A stretch of 64,000 nucleotides of DNA from Marinobacter adhaerens HP15 (GCF_000166295.1 NC_017506.1:682001-746000); one strand, 5' to 3'; positions 30,645-41,939 are shown, counted from the first letter of the stretch. Notes: generated by a model from the sequence alone, not told the origin. Program-made: numbers and translations.

Positions 30645-31736
30645 TTACACGTTGAAGCGGAAGTGGATAACGTCGCCGTCTTTCACGATGTATTCCTTGC
30701 CTTCCAGGCGCCATTTTCCGGCGTCCTTGGCCCCGGCTTCGCCGTTGTACTGAACGAAATCGTCGTAGCTCACCACTTCTGCCCGGATGAACCCGCGTTC
30801 GAAGTCGGTGTGGATCACGCCAGCGGCCTGAGGCGCCGTAGCACCAATTTTGACGGTCCAGGCGCGGACTTCCTTCACCCCGGCGGTAAAGTAGGTCTGC
30901 AGGCCCAGCAGGCCGTAGCCGCCGCGAATGACGCGATCCAGGCCTGGCTCTTCCATACCCATCTCTTCCAGGAACATGGATTTTTCATCGTCTTCCAGTT
31001 CGGAGATTTCGGCCTCTATCTTGTTACAGATGGGTACTACCACGGCATTTTCCGATTCGGCGATCTTGCGCACCGTATCCAGATGCGGGTTGTTCTCGAA
31101 CCCGTCTTCGCTGACGTTGGCAATGTACATGGTCGGCTTCACGGTCAGCAGGCAGAGTTCCCGGATCAGGGCCATCTGATCCTTGTCGAGGTTCATGCTG
31201 CGCACCGGTTTGCCCTCGTTCAGCACGGGCAGCAGTTTCTCGAACATCTCCAGCTGGGCCTTGGCTTCCTTGTCACCGCTCTTGGCCACGCGTTGAACCC
31301 GCTTGATGGCCTTTTCAACGGTTTCCAGATCGGCGAGGGCCAGTTCGGTGTTGATGACTTCGATGTCGGAGGCCGGGTCTACCTTGTTGGCGACATGAAT
31401 GACATTGCCGTCTTCAAAGCAGCGCACCACGTGGGCGATGGCATCGGTCTGGCGGATATTGGCCAGGAACTGGTTGCCCAGGCCCTCGCCCTTGGATGCG
31501 CCTGCCACAAGGCCGGCGATGTCGACAAATTCCATGGTGGTCGGAACGACACGTTCCGGCTTTACGATTTCCGCCAGCTTGTTGAGGCGCGGGTCCGGCA
31601 TGGCGACAACACCGGCGTTGGGCTCGATGGTGCAGAACGGGAAGTTTTCCGCGCCAATGCCGGATTTGGTCAATGCGTTGAACAGGGTAGATTTGCCGAC
31701 GTTGGGAAGGCCGACGATGCCGCAGTTAAATCCCAT
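30645..31736 (-). CDS. ychF: Ribosome-binding ATPase/GTPase YchF
   Basis: A 363-residue Obg-family protein. G1 is [14 protein letters not shown] (about 8-21), followed by [15 protein letters not shown]3-type [17 protein letters not shown], the coiled-coil insertion and the C-terminal TGS domain ending [12 protein letters not shown]. YchF binds ATP better than GTP and the ribosome. It is followed downstream (on the map, left) by the phage-bearing tRNA-Met. Confidence 0.97.
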   Translation of the reverse strand: MGFNCGIVGLPNVGKSTLFNALTKSGIGAENFPFCTIEPNAGVVAMPDPRLNKLAEIVKPERVVPTTMEFVDIAGLVAGASKGEGLGNQFLANIRQTDAIAHVVRCFEDGNVIHVANKVDPASDIEVINTELALADLETVEKAIKRVQRVAKSGDKEAKAQLEMFEKLLPVLNEGKPVRSMNLDKDQMALIRELCLLTVKPTMYIANVSEDGFENNPHLDTVRKIAESENAVVVPICNKIEAEISELEDDEKSMFLEEMGMEEPGLDRVIRGGYGLLGLQTYFTAGVKEVRAWTVKIGATAPQAAGVIHTDFERGFIRAEVVSYDDFVQYNGEAGAKDAGKWRLEGKEYIVKDGDVIHFRFNV

Positions 31737-31773
31737 GGAATGCCTCTGCTGGTACTGGAAAAATTTGAGCGGA

Positions 31774-32361
31774 TTATACCGGTTTGAAACTGTGCAGGCG
31801 ATTCATGGCGGCGGGGAGTTTGCCGCTGGCTGCATCCGGTAATACCCGCATGATTTCGTCGATCACTGCGTTCAGTTCCTCGGTTTCCTGTTTGCCCAGG
31901 CGGCCGAGGACGTACCCGGTTACCCTGCGGCTGTCGCCGGGGTGGCCGATACCGATGCGCAGTCTCTGGAAATCGTTGGTGCCCAGGTGGGCGATAGCGT
32001 CACGCAGGCCGTTGTGTCCGCCGTGGCCGCCACCTTTCTTGAGCTTTGCGGTACCCGGGGGCAGATCGAGTTCGTCGTGGGCAATCAGAATCTGTTGGGG
32101 CTGAATCTTGAAGAAGTCTGCCAGCGCCTTGATGGCCAGGCCGCTGCGATTCATGAAAGTGGTCGGATTCAGGAGGTGCAGGTCCAGGCCCTGCCATTGA
32201 ATGCGGGCATAGAGCCCGTGGTACTTCTTTTCGGGGCGGAGCGTCTGGCCCGCGGTGCGAGCCAGAGCTTCCACGAAGAGGGCGCCGGCGTTGTGGCGGG
32301 TATTCTCGTAGTCAGCGCCGGGGTTACCCAGACCAACCACCATGACAATATCCTGCGCCAT
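31774..32361 (-). CDS. pth: Peptidyl-tRNA hydrolase
   Basis: A 195-residue enzyme that frees tRNAs from stalled peptidyl-tRNA. Asn and His of the active site lie in [16 protein letters not shown] (about 10-25), then PTTFMNRSG and HDELDLPPG (about 92-100), and [14 protein letters not shown]. Family length and motifs are standard. It sits between rplY and ychF, the usual gammaproteobacterial order. Confidence 0.97.
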   Translation of the reverse strand: MAQDIVMVVGLGNPGADYENTRHNAGALFVEALARTAGQTLRPEKKYHGLYARIQWQGLDLHLLNPTTFMNRSGLAIKALADFFKIQPQQILIAHDELDLPPGTAKLKKGGGHGGHNGLRDAIAHLGTNDFQRLRIGIGHPGDSRRVTGYVLGRLGKQETEELNAVIDEIMRVLPDAASGKLPAAMNRLHSFKPV

Positions 32362-32391
32362 TCGCCGTTGCCCTCCTCAGTTAAGGAGTGA

Positions 32392-33042
32392 TTACTCCTT
32401 GTCTTCGCCGCCTTCTTCGCTTTCTTCGCCGTCTTCGGCTTCGTCATCAACCTTGGCGCCACGCGGCTTATGGATAGCCACTACAGGCAGGTCGTGATCT
32501 TCACCCTGGAGCAGGGCGGCAATCTTGACGTCTTTCGGCAGTTTCAGGTCGCTCAGGTGAACTACCTGGTCCATCTCGACAGTGGTCATGTCCACTTCGA
32601 TGAACTCGGGCAGGTTCTGCGGCAGACAGATCACTTCAACTTCGTTGATCTGGTGGTTCGCTACACCGCCGTGGAGCTTGATAGCCGGTGCGGTGTCTTC
32701 GTTGATGAAGTGCAGCGGTACGTTGACGTGGATCTCGTGGTCCTTGTCAACACGCAGGAAGTCAGCGTGGGTCAGGATCGGCTTGTACGGGTGACGCTGC
32801 AGATCCTTCAGGATTACGCTTTCTTTCTTGCCGTTCAGCTCAACGGTCAGAACGTGGGAGAAGAATGCTTCGTTCTCCAGGGCTTTCTTCAGCTCGTTGT
32901 GCCAGATGGCAATCGGAGTTGCATCCTTATTGCCACCATAAATGATGGCCGGGATTTTCCGTTCCTCACGACGCAGGCGGCGGCTCGCACCTCTCCCCTG
33001 ATCGTCACGAGGAAATGCTTCGATAACAAATTCCTGAGACAT
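32392..33042 (-). CDS. rplY: 50S ribosomal protein bL25 (Ctc form)
   Basis: A 216-residue protein started at ATG 33042 (MSQEFVIEAF); a 7-residue longer frame has no better site. The N-terminal half is bL25 (GRGASRRLRREERKIPAIIYGG, then ALENEAFFSHVLTVEL) which binds 5S rRNA. The C-terminal half is the TL5/Ctc beta domain with acidic tail (EDGEESEEGG). Confidence 0.95.
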   Translation of the reverse strand: MSQEFVIEAFPRDDQGRGASRRLRREERKIPAIIYGGNKDATPIAIWHNELKKALENEAFFSHVLTVELNGKKESVILKDLQRHPYKPILTHADFLRVDKDHEIHVNVPLHFINEDTAPAIKLHGGVANHQINEVEVICLPQNLPEFIEVDMTTVEMDQVVHLSDLKLPKDVKIAALLQGEDHDLPVVAIHKPRGAKVDDEAEDGEESEEGGEDKE

Positions 33043-33130
33043 GGTAATAACCTCAATCGTCACCTGAGCTGCCCGCGACCAGGCGTAGGATCAGGTGATG
33101 TTTCTGAAAAGCCGGATTTTTCCGGCTGAC

Positions 33131-33163
33131 TAAAAGAGTCGGGAGCCTGTGTAGGCTCCCGAC
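33131..33163 (-). terminator. Rho-independent terminator after prs
   Basis: A perfect ten-pair stem GTCGGGAGCC/GGCTCCCGAC with a six-base loop (33138-33163) is followed on the minus strand by TCTTTTAG. It lies between prs and rplY. Confidence 0.85.
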
Positions 33164-33208
33164 CCGGTAACTGCTTGTAATACCTTGATATTACGACCGA
33201 AAGGTCAC

Positions 33209-34159
33209 TCAGGCATTCTCGAACATGGCACTGATGGACTCTTCGTTGCTCACGCGGCGAATCGACTCCGCAAGCAGCCCGGCCATTCCGAGGACGCGGA
33301 TTCTATCACAATTATGCGCTTTGTCACCCAGCGGGATGGTATCGCAGACCACAAGTTCGTCCAGCTGTGAGGCATTGATGTTATCAATGGCCGGGCCGGA
33401 GAGAACCGGGTGGGTGATGTAGGCAACCACGCGGGCCGCGCCGTGTTCTTTCAGGGCGTTGGCCGCTTTGCACAGCGTGCCGGCGGTATCAATGATGTCG
33501 TCTACCAGGATACAGGTCTTGTCTTTGACATCACCGATGATGTGCATTACCTGGGAAACGTTCGCTTTCGGGCGACGCTTGTCGATGATGGCAAGGTCGG
33601 CGTCGTCCAGGCGCTTGGCCACGGCACGGGCGCGAACCACGCCGCCAACGTCCGGAGATACCACGACAAAGTTCTCGAAACGCTGTTTGAAGATGTCTTC
33701 AAGCATGACCGGTGTGGCGTAGATGTTGTCCACCGGGATATCGAAGAAGCCCTGGATCTGGTCGGCGTGCAGGTCAACGGTCAGGACCCGGTCAACGCCG
33801 ATGCTGGAAATCATGTCTGCGACCACCTTAGCGCTGATGGCAACACGGGTAGAGCGTACCCGGCGATCCTGGCGCGCGTATCCGTAATAGGGGATAACGG
33901 CGGTGACCCGTGTAGCGGAAGCACGGCGAAGTGCGTCGGCCATCACGATCAGTTCCATCAGGTTATCGTTGGTGGGGTAGCAGGTCGGCTGGATGATGAA
34001 CACATCATGGCCGCGGACATTCTCATTGATCTCGACGGTGGTTTCCCCGTCGCTGAAACGGCCAACAGTGGCCTGACCCATGGGAATGTGGAGTTTGCGG
34101 GCAATCGCTTGAGCCAGTTCAGGGTTGGCGTTGCCAGCGAAGATCATCAGTTTGGACAC
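33209..34159 (-). CDS. prs: Ribose-phosphate pyrophosphokinase (PRPP synthase)
   Basis: A 316-residue enzyme started at GTG 34159 ([15 protein letters not shown]), with GAAGGA upstream; the longer frame would overlap the tRNA-Gln gene and is rejected. Typical motifs are [18 protein letters not shown] (about 36-53), YARQDRR (about 97-103), [14 protein letters not shown] (about 128-141) and the PRPP loop [12 protein letters not shown] (about 220-231). It makes PRPP for nucleotides, His and Trp. The tRNA-Gln lies just upstream, a conserved arrangement. Confidence 0.97.
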   Translation of the reverse strand: MSKLMIFAGNANPELAQAIARKLHIPMGQATVGRFSDGETTVEINENVRGHDVFIIQPTCYPTNDNLMELIVMADALRRASATRVTAVIPYYGYARQDRRVRSTRVAISAKVVADMISSIGVDRVLTVDLHADQIQGFFDIPVDNIYATPVMLEDIFKQRFENFVVVSPDVGGVVRARAVAKRLDDADLAIIDKRRPKANVSQVMHIIGDVKDKTCILVDDIIDTAGTLCKAANALKEHGAARVVAYITHPVLSGPAIDNINASQLDELVVCDTIPLGDKAHNCDRIRVLGMAGLLAESIRRVSNEESISAMFENA

Positions 34160-34211
34160 GACGGCATCCTTCTCAGTATCGGCGTTTGATTCAGAAGAAG
34201 CGGGAGAAAGG

Positions 34212-34286
34212 TGGCTGGGGTGGCAGGATTCGAACCTGCGCATGACGGGATCAAAACCCGTTGCCTTACCACTTGGCGACACCCCA
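34212..34286 (-). tRNA. tRNA-Gln (TTG)
   Basis: A 75-base cloverleaf with CCA: acceptor TGGGGTG/CACCCCA, anticodon loop TTTTGAT with anticodon TTG, T loop TTCGAAT. It lies between ispE and prs on the same strand and is probably co-transcribed with them. Confidence 0.97.
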
Positions 34287-34305
34287 GTATCGTGCTTTTT
34301 TGGCA

Positions 34306-35169
34306 TCATTTCAGCTCTGTTAGCTTTTTGTGTAGAGGTGATTTGTTCACCCCTTTAGCTACGAACCCCGTGACGCCGGAGGGTTTGCTTTCCCAGATGA
34401 TCCGGGCTGCGGATTCTGTCGGGAAACGTCCAAATATGCAAGCCCCGGTTCCGGTTAATCTTGCAGGTCCGAATTGTGAAAGCCATTCCAGGCTCTGGTT
34501 AACCTCAGGATACAGTTTTCGAACTACATCCTCACAGTCGTTTCGGTACCTCGAGGCGTCTCCCTCAAAAGCGGGCGCTATTTTGATTCTCGGGGTGTTC
34601 CTTGTCAACCCTTGCTCGGAAAAAATCTTGCCAGTGTTTATGTTGCAGCCGGGCTTGAGGACAACGAACCAGTCTTCCGGCGGATTTGCGTTGGTCAGTG
34701 TTTCACCAACTCCCTCACCAAAGGCGGCATGGCCCCGGACAAACACCGGCACATCGGCGCCCAGGCCGAGGCCTATTCCGGCAAGCTCATCGGTGCTCAA
34801 GTCGAGCTGCCAGAGATGGTTCAGGCCCAGCAGAGTGGTTGCAGCATTGGAGCTGCCGCCGCCCAGACCGCCGCCCATGGGCAGCCGTTTGGTGATGCCG
34901 ATGGTGACCCCGGGCAAGTCGCCTTGAGCCCTCTCAAGGAGTGCTCTGGCGGCGCGAATGATGAGGTTGTCCTCGTCGTCGACACCGGGAACAGGCTCCG
35001 CGAGCCTCACCCCCGGCTCGCCGGGTGTCAGGGTGAAGCTCAGCTCGTCGCCGTAGTCCAGGAACTGGAACAAGGTCTGAAGCTCGTGATAGCCGTCTTC
35101 CCTGCGGCCGACAATGTGCAGGAACAGGTTCAGCTTGGCCGGTGAGGGCAGTATCAGGTCGGGTGTCAC
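34306..35169 (-). CDS. ispE: 4-diphosphocytidyl-2-C-methyl-D-erythritol kinase
   Basis: A 287-residue GHMP kinase of the MEP isoprenoid pathway. [22 protein letters not shown] (about 9-30, shown in two parts [11 protein letters not shown] and [10 protein letters not shown]) is the substrate motif and [15 protein letters not shown] (about 94-108) the ATP-binding glycine loop. The start is GTG 35169, overlapping the lolB stop by 4 bases. Confidence 0.96.
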   Translation of the reverse strand: MTPDLILPSPAKLNLFLHIVGRREDGYHELQTLFQFLDYGDELSFTLTPGEPGVRLAEPVPGVDDEDNLIIRAARALLERAQGDLPGVTIGITKRLPMGGGLGGGSSNAATTLLGLNHLWQLDLSTDELAGIGLGLGADVPVFVRGHAAFGEGVGETLTNANPPEDWFVVLKPGCNINTGKIFSEQGLTRNTPRIKIAPAFEGDASRYRNDCEDVVRKLYPEVNQSLEWLSQFGPARLTGTGACIFGRFPTESAARIIWESKPSGVTGFVAKGVNKSPLHKKLTELK

Positions 35170-35798
35170 TCGGGCTGCTCCTGCCAGTCGCTGACCACCA
35201 GGCGCACCCGCTTGTCGTCCTTGAGGGCGGTAATCCGGGCGGGCAGCGCAGGGTAAGCGGAGAGGAAGGCCTGCCAGCGGTCGTAGCGGATTTCCCAGCC
35301 GTTCTGGCGGATTATGGCCAGGGTGCCCTGATTATCAAACAGCAGGCGATAGTCGCTGGCGGGGGATGGCAGGCCCCGAATCCACCAGGTCAGATTCTCC
35401 AGTGGCAGCTGCCAGCCCGTGGCCGCCTCGACCAGCGCTTCCGGTTCGCTCGAGCGGTAGGTTTCGCCGTTCGGCAGGGTTAACTCGATAAACCCGGGAA
35501 CCCCTTTGAGTGTCGTGCTGCCCATACCGAGGAAAGATGAGGAGAGGGCAAGATCGTAGGCTTCGCCATCCTGAATCCAGTGATTGATGATGGCGGTTCC
35601 GCTGTCGGATGGCTGGCGTACGGCCAGCTTCCCGGACAGCTTCCAGTGGTCGAGTTTGTCGAGACTGACTGCGCGAGTGGTCCAGTCAGCCGGAGGCTGG
35701 TCTGTCATGCCCTCCGGCAATGGATCGATCTGGATCGTGGTACAGGCGCCGAGGGTGGCAAGCATCGTCAGTGCGGCCAGAATTCGCGCCAGTCTCAT
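35166..35798 (-). CDS. lolB: Outer-membrane lipoprotein LolB
   Basis: A 210-residue protein with a lipoprotein signal ([16 protein letters not shown], Cys19). The mature part has the LolB beta-barrel pattern ([55 protein letters not shown]). LolB accepts lipoproteins from LolA and inserts them in the outer membrane. It overlaps both neighbours by 4 bases. Confidence 0.95.
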   Translation of the reverse strand: MRLARILAALTMLATLGACTTIQIDPLPEGMTDQPPADWTTRAVSLDKLDHWKLSGKLAVRQPSDSGTAIINHWIQDGEAYDLALSSSFLGMGSTTLKGVPGFIELTLPNGETYRSSEPEALVEAATGWQLPLENLTWWIRGLPSPASDYRLLFDNQGTLAIIRQNGWEIRYDRWQAFLSAYPALPARITALKDDKRVRLVVSDWQEQPE

Positions 35799-37543
35799 TC
35801 GGTGTCACCACCATTGGTCAGCCGATCGATGGTTTCTCTGAGCACTTCGTGATTGCTGTCCTGTTCGAGGCCTTCCTGCCAGATGATTCTGGCCTGTTCT
35901 TCGGCTCCGTTCATCCATAGCGCCTCACCATAGTGAGCGGCAACTTCCGGATCGGGGAAGGCGGCCCAGGCACGGGAGAGGTACTCTAGCGCCGGCTCGA
36001 GCTGGCCTTCGAGGAACAGGACCCAGCCCATGCTATCGAGAATGGCCGGATTGTTCGGGTCCAGCCGCAGCGCTTTCTCGATATAGCCGCGGGCTTCTCT
36101 GAGTCTGTCTGTCCGAGTGGTCAGGATGTAGCCCAGGGCATTCAGGGCAACGGCGTTTTCCGGTTCCTGTTCGATAATCCGCTTCAGGTCGGCTTCGGCG
36201 TCGGCAGGCTGTCCGATGCCATCGTAGAGCATGGCCCGGGCGTACCGGATCTCGATATTGTCCGGATGTTCTTCCAGGGCTTCCGTGGCGGTGCTCAGGG
36301 CCTGCTGTTGTTGTTCCTGATCCAGCAGCAGGTTCACCTCCAGCAGCCAGAAGTTCTCTGCCTGGCGGGGATTGGCTTCGCGCAGCCTGCGAATGCGGTC
36401 AATGGCGTCCTCAAGCTGTCCATTCTCGGCCAGCAGAGAGCTGGCGCGGGCCAGGGCCGGGAAGTAGTAATTGCCCTGTTCCACGCTCTGGTAATAGCCA
36501 ATGGCCTGCTCGATATTGCTTGCCTGGTCTTCAATGCGGCCCAGGTAGTAGTTGGCTTCGCTGGTATGGTGGCCCTGTTCGGCCAGTTGTGTCAGTTCTT
36601 GCCGGGCCAGGTCGGTCTGCCCATTTTCAAGAGCGACCAGTGCATGAGAGAGTCGCAGGCCCGGCGTGTCCGGGTACCGCTTTACGAGGCGATTGAATTC
36701 ATCCTGGGCAGCCTGTAATTCACCTTCATTTATAAGCATGCGGCCGTAAAGGGTGCCCATTTGTCGGTTGCCCGGAAAGCGGCGGGTGTTGGTCAGCAGG
36801 TAATCCAGGGCGCTGCTTTTCTGACCGGTCTGGTAGAGCAGGTCGCCCTTGAGAATGATGGCCGGCTGGAAGTTTGCGTTTTCCTGCAGCAGTGGTTCGA
36901 GTCTGTCCAGGGCTTGCTGTGGCTGTCCGGTTACTTTCAACAGGAGCGCAATGCTGTATTCCAGTTCCGGGGTGTCGGGGTGGCGGTCCGACATCTCATT
37001 ATAAAGGGCAAGCAATTCCTGCTGTTGCTCTGGCGGCAGATTGGCCGCAATAGCGGCAAGGCTGTCGAAGTCAGCATCGCCGCCCTGATCCATGATCCGT
37101 TCCATGTGATGGATGGCAGTCTGGAGGTCGTTTCCCTTTACGGCCTGGATGGCAGAAATCCTGTGGGCCTGGAGATTATCCGGGTCGATGTCCAGCCACA
37201 GCTCGGCGAGCTGTTTCTGGGCGTTATCGCCGTTCAGGGATTGGGCGATTCGCATCGCCCGCTCAATCACCACCTGGTCTCGGGACTGTTTGGCAGCCTT
37301 CAGATAGTTAACCAGGGTAATGTCGTAGCGTCCGCGCTGGGCTGCAATTTCGGCAGACAGAAGCAAATAGAGGGTTTCGGGCTCAAAATCGGCGTATTCA
37401 ACCGGCGGTTGTGGTTCTGTCTTTTCTCCGGCGGCGACGGTTTCGCTCTTGGCAGGCGCTTCCTCTGTGCCGGTGAGGCTGGCACAGCCTGCCAGCGTGA
37501 GGCCAAGCAGGCAGGTAAACAGAAATGGTACGGATTTGTGCAT
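35795..37543 (-). CDS. TPR-repeat lipoprotein
   Basis: A 582-residue protein started at ATG 37543 (MHKSVPFLF). The signal peptide ends in a lipobox (LGLTLAGCASL, Cys20). After a short linker it is a long array of TPR-type helix pairs (for example AVALNALGYILTTRTDRLRE and ARGYIEKALRLDPNNPAILD) to the end. It probably acts as a periplasmic or outer-membrane scaffold. It is encoded directly before lolB in the same operon, as in pseudomonads. Partner proteins are unknown. Confidence 0.88.
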   Translation of the reverse strand: MHKSVPFLFTCLLGLTLAGCASLTGTEEAPAKSETVAAGEKTEPQPPVEYADFEPETLYLLLSAEIAAQRGRYDITLVNYLKAAKQSRDQVVIERAMRIAQSLNGDNAQKQLAELWLDIDPDNLQAHRISAIQAVKGNDLQTAIHHMERIMDQGGDADFDSLAAIAANLPPEQQQELLALYNEMSDRHPDTPELEYSIALLLKVTGQPQQALDRLEPLLQENANFQPAIILKGDLLYQTGQKSSALDYLLTNTRRFPGNRQMGTLYGRMLINEGELQAAQDEFNRLVKRYPDTPGLRLSHALVALENGQTDLARQELTQLAEQGHHTSEANYYLGRIEDQASNIEQAIGYYQSVEQGNYYFPALARASSLLAENGQLEDAIDRIRRLREANPRQAENFWLLEVNLLLDQEQQQQALSTATEALEEHPDNIEIRYARAMLYDGIGQPADAEADLKRIIEQEPENAVALNALGYILTTRTDRLREARGYIEKALRLDPNNPAILDSMGWVLFLEGQLEPALEYLSRAWAAFPDPEVAAHYGEALWMNGAEEQARIIWQEGLEQDSNHEVLRETIDRLTNGGDTE

Positions 37544-37790
37544 GCAACTTCCCATGATCTGTCGAAAACGCATCTGAAATAACCACGCTCCAGCCCCGGA
37601 ATTGAGGTAGATCGGGTCGCGGCCTCAGCCGAATCCCTATAATGGCATAAGCACCTGATCTTGCCCAACCTGTCCGCACTTGCCGAAGCTGCGGTGGTTT
37701 TGGGTGGCAGCTCAGGCCGCTGGCCGTTAAAATGTCCAGTAATTGCGCGTCTCTAAACCGCTCATCGGCAAAAGGTTGTACAACCACGAA

Positions 37791-39080
37791 ATGGCACTGG
37801 TAACGCTGGGAATCAATCATCGCACGGCCCCCGTAGAGCTACGGGAGCGAGTGGCGTTTACGCCCGAGCGTATGGCGGAGGCGTTCGCCGAGCTGCGTGC
37901 GACGTCAGGCGCCACCGAGGCGGCGATACTGTCGACCTGTAACCGGACCGAGCTGTACCTGGCCGGCGATGATGACTGCGCCCCCATGGTGCTTCGCTGG
38001 ATGGCCGGCTTCCATGGAATGGACGCCGCGGAACTGGAAGAAGCGCTGTACGTGCACCGCGATGGCGATGCCGTCAGGCACATGATGCGAGTGGCCGCCG
38101 GCCTGGACTCCATGGTGCTTGGCGAGCCACAGATCCTCGGGCAATTGAAGGATGCCTATTCGCTGGCCAGGGAACACGGCGCCAGCGGCTCGTTCCTGTC
38201 CCGATTGTTTGAACATACCTTCTCGGTCGCCAAACGAGTGCGGACGCAGACTGCCATCGGTGAAAATCCCGTTTCTGTTGCCTATGCCGCGGTGAGCATG
38301 GCGCACCACATATTTGCCGACATGTCCCGCAACAAGGCCCTGTTGATCGGTGCCGGCAAAACCATCGAACTGGTGGCCCGGCACCTTGCGGATGCCGGCG
38401 TGAAAGACTTCCTGGTGGCCAACCGTACCCTTGAGCGGGCACAGGCACTGGCAGAATCCCGTGGTGGCAAGGGCATTGTGCTGTCCGAGATCCCGGAACA
38501 TCTGGCCGATGTCGACATTATTATTTCTTCAACGGCAAGCCCATTGCCGATCCTTGGTAAAGGTGCCGTTGAGCGAGCCCTCAAGAAACGCAAACACCGC
38601 CCCTATTTCATGGTGGATATTGCCGTGCCCCGGGATATCGAGCCGGAGGTGGCCTCGCTGGACGACGTGTATCTCTACACGGTGGACGACCTGCGTCAGG
38701 TTATCGAAGAAAATATCCGCTCTCGTGAGGGTGCGGCCCGGGAGGCCGAGAATCTGGTGGCGTCCGGGGTTCAGGATTTTCTGAACCAGCTAAGGGCGCT
38801 GGATGCGGTGTCCACGCTCAAGCAGTTCCGTCAGCGTGCCGAAGTGCTGCGCGATGCGGAGACCGAAAAAGCCCTGCGCGCCCTGCGCAATGGCACAGAT
38901 CCTGAAACCGTGCTACGCAGTATGGCACGCGGCCTCACCAACAAACTCCTGCACGAGCCCTCTGTGCAGGTTCGCAAGGCCACCACAGAAGGTCGCACCG
39001 AGGTGACAGAGTGGCTGCGTGAGTTGCACCAGCTGGATGCACTGGACGCGGACACGACGACAACCCCGGAAAAACTATGA
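37791..39080 (+). CDS. hemA: Glutamyl-tRNA reductase
   Basis: A 429-residue enzyme started at ATG 37791 ([14 protein letters not shown]). Catalytic Cys lies in STCNRTELY (about 48-56), [19 protein letters not shown] gives the active-site His, and [15 protein letters not shown] (about 184-198) binds NADPH. It makes glutamate-1-semialdehyde, the first committed step of tetrapyrrole synthesis. It diverges from the TPR lipoprotein gene and overlaps prfA by 4 bases. Confidence 0.97.
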   Translation: MALVTLGINHRTAPVELRERVAFTPERMAEAFAELRATSGATEAAILSTCNRTELYLAGDDDCAPMVLRWMAGFHGMDAAELEEALYVHRDGDAVRHMMRVAAGLDSMVLGEPQILGQLKDAYSLAREHGASGSFLSRLFEHTFSVAKRVRTQTAIGENPVSVAYAAVSMAHHIFADMSRNKALLIGAGKTIELVARHLADAGVKDFLVANRTLERAQALAESRGGKGIVLSEIPEHLADVDIIISSTASPLPILGKGAVERALKKRKHRPYFMVDIAVPRDIEPEVASLDDVYLYTVDDLRQVIEENIRSREGAAREAENLVASGVQDFLNQLRALDAVSTLKQFRQRAEVLRDAETEKALRALRNGTDPETVLRSMARGLTNKLLHEPSVQVRKATTEGRTEVTEWLRELHQLDALDADTTTTPEKL

Positions 39081-40165
39081 AGCCATCGATCCAATCCCGC
39101 CTCGAGCAGCTTTCTGACCGCTTCGAGGAAGTCAGTGCATTGCTTAGTGATTCCTCCATTATCTCCCAGCAGGACAAGTTCCGGGACCTTTCCCGGGAGT
39201 TCGCCGAGATTGAGCCCATTGTTCATTGTTTCCAGGCCTGGCAGCACTCCCTGGATGACATCGAGGCTGCGCGCGAGCTGGCGAAAGATGGCGACGCCGA
39301 TATGCGGGAAATGGCCGAGGAAGAGCTGCAACTTGCCGAGCAGAAGAGCGAGGAGCTCGATGAAGAGCTCCAGCGCCTGATGCTGCCGAAAGACCCGAAC
39401 GACGGCAAGAACGTATTCCTGGAGATTCGCGCCGGCACCGGTGGTGACGAAGCTGCCATTTTTGCCGGCGACCTGTTCCGGATGTATCTGCGCTATGCCG
39501 AGCGCCGGCGCTGGCAAGTGGAGGTTCTGAGCGAGAGCGAAGGCGAGCACGGCGGCTTCAAGGAACTGATTGCGCGCGTGGCCGGTGACGGAGTGTATGG
39601 TGCCCTGAAATTCGAGTCTGGTGCCCACCGGGTGCAGCGTGTTCCGGAAACCGAATCCCAGGGCCGGATCCATACCTCCGCCTGCACCGTGGCGGTTATG
39701 CCCGAGGCCGATGAGGCCGAGGCCATCGAGCTCAACAAGGCGGATCTGCGGGTAGACACGTTTCGTGCGTCAGGTGCTGGCGGCCAGCACGTGAACAAGA
39801 CCGATTCGGCGATCCGGATAACGCATTTGCCAACGGGCATCGTGGTGGAATGCCAGGAAGAGCGTTCCCAGCACAAGAACCGCGCCAAGGCGTTGAGCCT
39901 GCTGGCCTCTCGGCTTCAGAATGCCGAGACCGAGCGGCAGCAAAAGTCCATGGCCGAGACTCGCAAGAGCCTGGTGGGCAGTGGCGACCGGTCCGAACGG
40001 ATCCGCACGTACAACTTTCCCCAGGGGCGGGTGACGGATCATCGGATCAACCTCACCCTTTACAAGCTCGACGAAGTCATTGCCGGTGACCTGGACGCCG
40101 TCGTCGTGCCTCTGCAGCAGGAGCACCAGGCCGAGCTGCTCGCCTCTCTCGCCGATGACCAGTAA
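39077..40165 (+). CDS. prfA: Peptide chain release factor 1
   Basis: A 362-residue factor. The GGQ loop is [20 protein letters not shown] (about 228-247) and the [18 protein letters not shown] segment (about 120-137) is conserved. It reads UAA and UAG stops. Its partner methyltransferase prmC follows with an 11-base overlap, the standard pair. Confidence 0.97.
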   Translation: MKPSIQSRLEQLSDRFEEVSALLSDSSIISQQDKFRDLSREFAEIEPIVHCFQAWQHSLDDIEAARELAKDGDADMREMAEEELQLAEQKSEELDEELQRLMLPKDPNDGKNVFLEIRAGTGGDEAAIFAGDLFRMYLRYAERRRWQVEVLSESEGEHGGFKELIARVAGDGVYGALKFESGAHRVQRVPETESQGRIHTSACTVAVMPEADEAEAIELNKADLRVDTFRASGAGGQHVNKTDSAIRITHLPTGIVVECQEERSQHKNRAKALSLLASRLQNAETERQQKSMAETRKSLVGSGDRSERIRTYNFPQGRVTDHRINLTLYKLDEVIAGDLDAVVVPLQQEHQAELLASLADDQ

Positions 40166-41006
40166 ACCTTCACTGACCTGCGAAGCCCTTCTGAAGGAGG
40201 CATCCAGCCGAATTGAAAGTGATTCGCCGAGGCTGGATGCCGAGCTGCTGCTGAGCCACATTACGGGGCTCAGCCGGACCAGTTTCCGGGCCTGGCCGGA
40301 ACGTGAGGTGACCGACACTCACGCCGAGGCCTTTGAGAGGCTGGTGCAGGATCGGGTGGCCGGCAGGCCTGTGGCACATTTGTTGGGGCATCAGGAATTC
40401 TGGTCACTACCGCTGAAAGTCAGTGCCTCCACCCTGATTCCAAGACCGGATACTGAATGCCTGGTGGAAGTTGCTCTTGCTTTGCCGCTACCACGGCAAG
40501 CCAGTGTGCTGGATCTGGGAACAGGGACGGGTGCCATTGCCCTGGCTCTCGCCAGTGAGCACGGGGGCTGGCGAATATCTGCCTGTGATGCCGTGCCCGA
40601 GGCAGTGGCGCTGGCCCGTGAAAACGCCGTTGCCCTTGGCCTGAACCTTTCCGTGGTCCAGAGCTCCTGGTTTTCGGGGCTGGAGCCAGAGAGGTTTGAT
40701 CTGATTGTCTCCAATCCACCCTATATCCCCGATAGCGACCGCCATCTTGAGGAAGGGGACGTTCGATTCGAACCTGCCTCGGCCCTGGTATCCGGGAGCG
40801 ATGGCCTGGATGATCTGCGGCTGATTATCAGCCAGGCGCCGGACTGGCTGTTTGAAGGCGGCTGGCTTCTGGTTGAGCATGGTTTCGACCAGGCAGAGGC
40901 CGTGGCACAGTTGTTTCACGCTCGCGGGTTTAAAGCCGTTGAGACCCGGCAGGATTATGGCAACCGGGATCGGATGACACTTGGACAATGGTCTTCGGGT
41001 GCCTAA
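40155..41006 (+). CDS. prmC: Release factor glutamine methyltransferase
   Basis: A 283-residue enzyme started at ATG 40155 ([13 protein letters not shown]). [15 protein letters not shown] (about 117-131) binds SAM and the NPPY motif ([14 protein letters not shown], about 182-195) holds the Gln. HLLGHQEFW and [12 protein letters not shown] are also typical. It methylates the GGQ Gln of RF1 and RF2. Confidence 0.96.
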   Translation: MTSKPSLTCEALLKEASSRIESDSPRLDAELLLSHITGLSRTSFRAWPEREVTDTHAEAFERLVQDRVAGRPVAHLLGHQEFWSLPLKVSASTLIPRPDTECLVEVALALPLPRQASVLDLGTGTGAIALALASEHGGWRISACDAVPEAVALARENAVALGLNLSVVQSSWFSGLEPERFDLIVSNPPYIPDSDRHLEEGDVRFEPASALVSGSDGLDDLRLIISQAPDWLFEGGWLLVEHGFDQAEAVAQLFHARGFKAVETRQDYGNRDRMTLGQWSSGA

Positions 41007-41020
41007 CAGTGGAGATGCAG

Positions 41021-41767
41021 ATGCTCAGTGACGACGAATTATTGCGCTACAGCCGGCAGATCCTGATGCCCCGGTTCGATATTGCCGGCCAGGAAAAGCT
41101 GCAGTCGGCCAGGGTTCTGGTGATCGGTGCTGGCGGATTGGGGTGTCCTGTGGCTCTGTATCTGGGCGCCGCAGGTGTCGGGACCCTGACCCTGGTGGAT
41201 GACGATAATATCGAGCTCGCCAACCTTCAGCGCCAGATCGGTTTCGAAACCTCGCTGCTGGGTGAATCCAAAGCGGAAAGCCTTGCCGATCGGATTCGTC
41301 GGATCAACCCGCTGGTGTCTGTTATCGCCCTGAATCAGCGCCTCGAAGGTGAGGCTCTGACGCGGACGGTCACTGAGGCAACCCTGGTGGTGGATTGCAC
41401 GGATAACTTCAACACCCGGTTTGCGCTGAATCGTGCCTGTGTGGCGTCGAAAGTTCCGCTGGTGTCCGGTGCGGCCATTCGGGGCGAGGGGCAGGTTTCG
41501 GTTTACGACAGCCGGCGGGAGGACAGCCCCTGCTACCACTGTCTGTATCCGGAGCAGGGCAATGAGGATCTGACCTGTTCCGAGGCGGGCGTGATTGCGC
41601 CTCTGGTCGGGATGATCGGGGCGACTCAGGCCATGGAGGCCATCAAGGTGATTTCCGGGGTTGGCTCTCCTCTGGTGGGGAGGTTGCTGATTCTGGATGC
41701 CTGGGAGATGCAGTGGCGGGAGATGAAGCTGGCCAGAGATCCTTCCTGTCCGGTTTGTTCCAGTTGA
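41021..41767 (+). CDS. moeB: Molybdopterin-synthase adenylyltransferase MoeB
   Basis: A 248-residue E1-like enzyme; ATG 41021 is chosen because GTGGAG lies 6 bases upstream, whereas ATG 41015 touches it. VIGAGGLGCPVALYLGAAG (about 34-52) binds ATP, then the DCTDNFNTRF motif (about 127-136). Zinc Cys pairs are CYHC and CPVC. It adenylates the MoaD C-terminus. A ThiF role is possible but the length and context favour MoeB. Confidence 0.9.
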   Translation: MLSDDELLRYSRQILMPRFDIAGQEKLQSARVLVIGAGGLGCPVALYLGAAGVGTLTLVDDDNIELANLQRQIGFETSLLGESKAESLADRIRRINPLVSVIALNQRLEGEALTRTVTEATLVVDCTDNFNTRFALNRACVASKVPLVSGAAIRGEGQVSVYDSRREDSPCYHCLYPEQGNEDLTCSEAGVIAPLVGMIGATQAMEAIKVISGVGSPLVGRLLILDAWEMQWREMKLARDPSCPVCSS

Positions 41768-41785
41768 CTTCACGCCTCGGGCAGC

Positions 41786-41895
41786 GGGGCTGCAGACAAT
41801 CTTTCCAAAACACGCTCCTTGCGGCACGTCCATGTGACGCTTGGGCTCCGCCATCCATGGCTCCGCACAGTTTTGGAAAGACTGTCTCCAGCCCC
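41786..41895. repeat. 110-base MITE-like inverted-repeat element
   Basis: Ends are inverted repeats: GGGGCTG-CA-GACAATCTTTCCAAAAC on the left (41786-41811, here in three parts) and GTTTTGGAAAGACTGTC-TC-CAGCCCC on the right (41870-41895). Only a few of the 26 positions do not pair. The 58-base middle contains a second pair of CTCCGC/GCGGC-type words. It lies between two converging genes (moeB and phrB), so its transcript would fold in either direction. It has no coding capacity. Confidence 0.75.
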
Positions 41896-41939
41896 TCGTC
41901 ATACTGTCGAGTCAGCCCGCTCTCCGACTCCGGTTCAGT

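Noticed and set aside
30663..31787. 374-residue plus-strand frame
   Set aside because: Antisense shadow of ychF.
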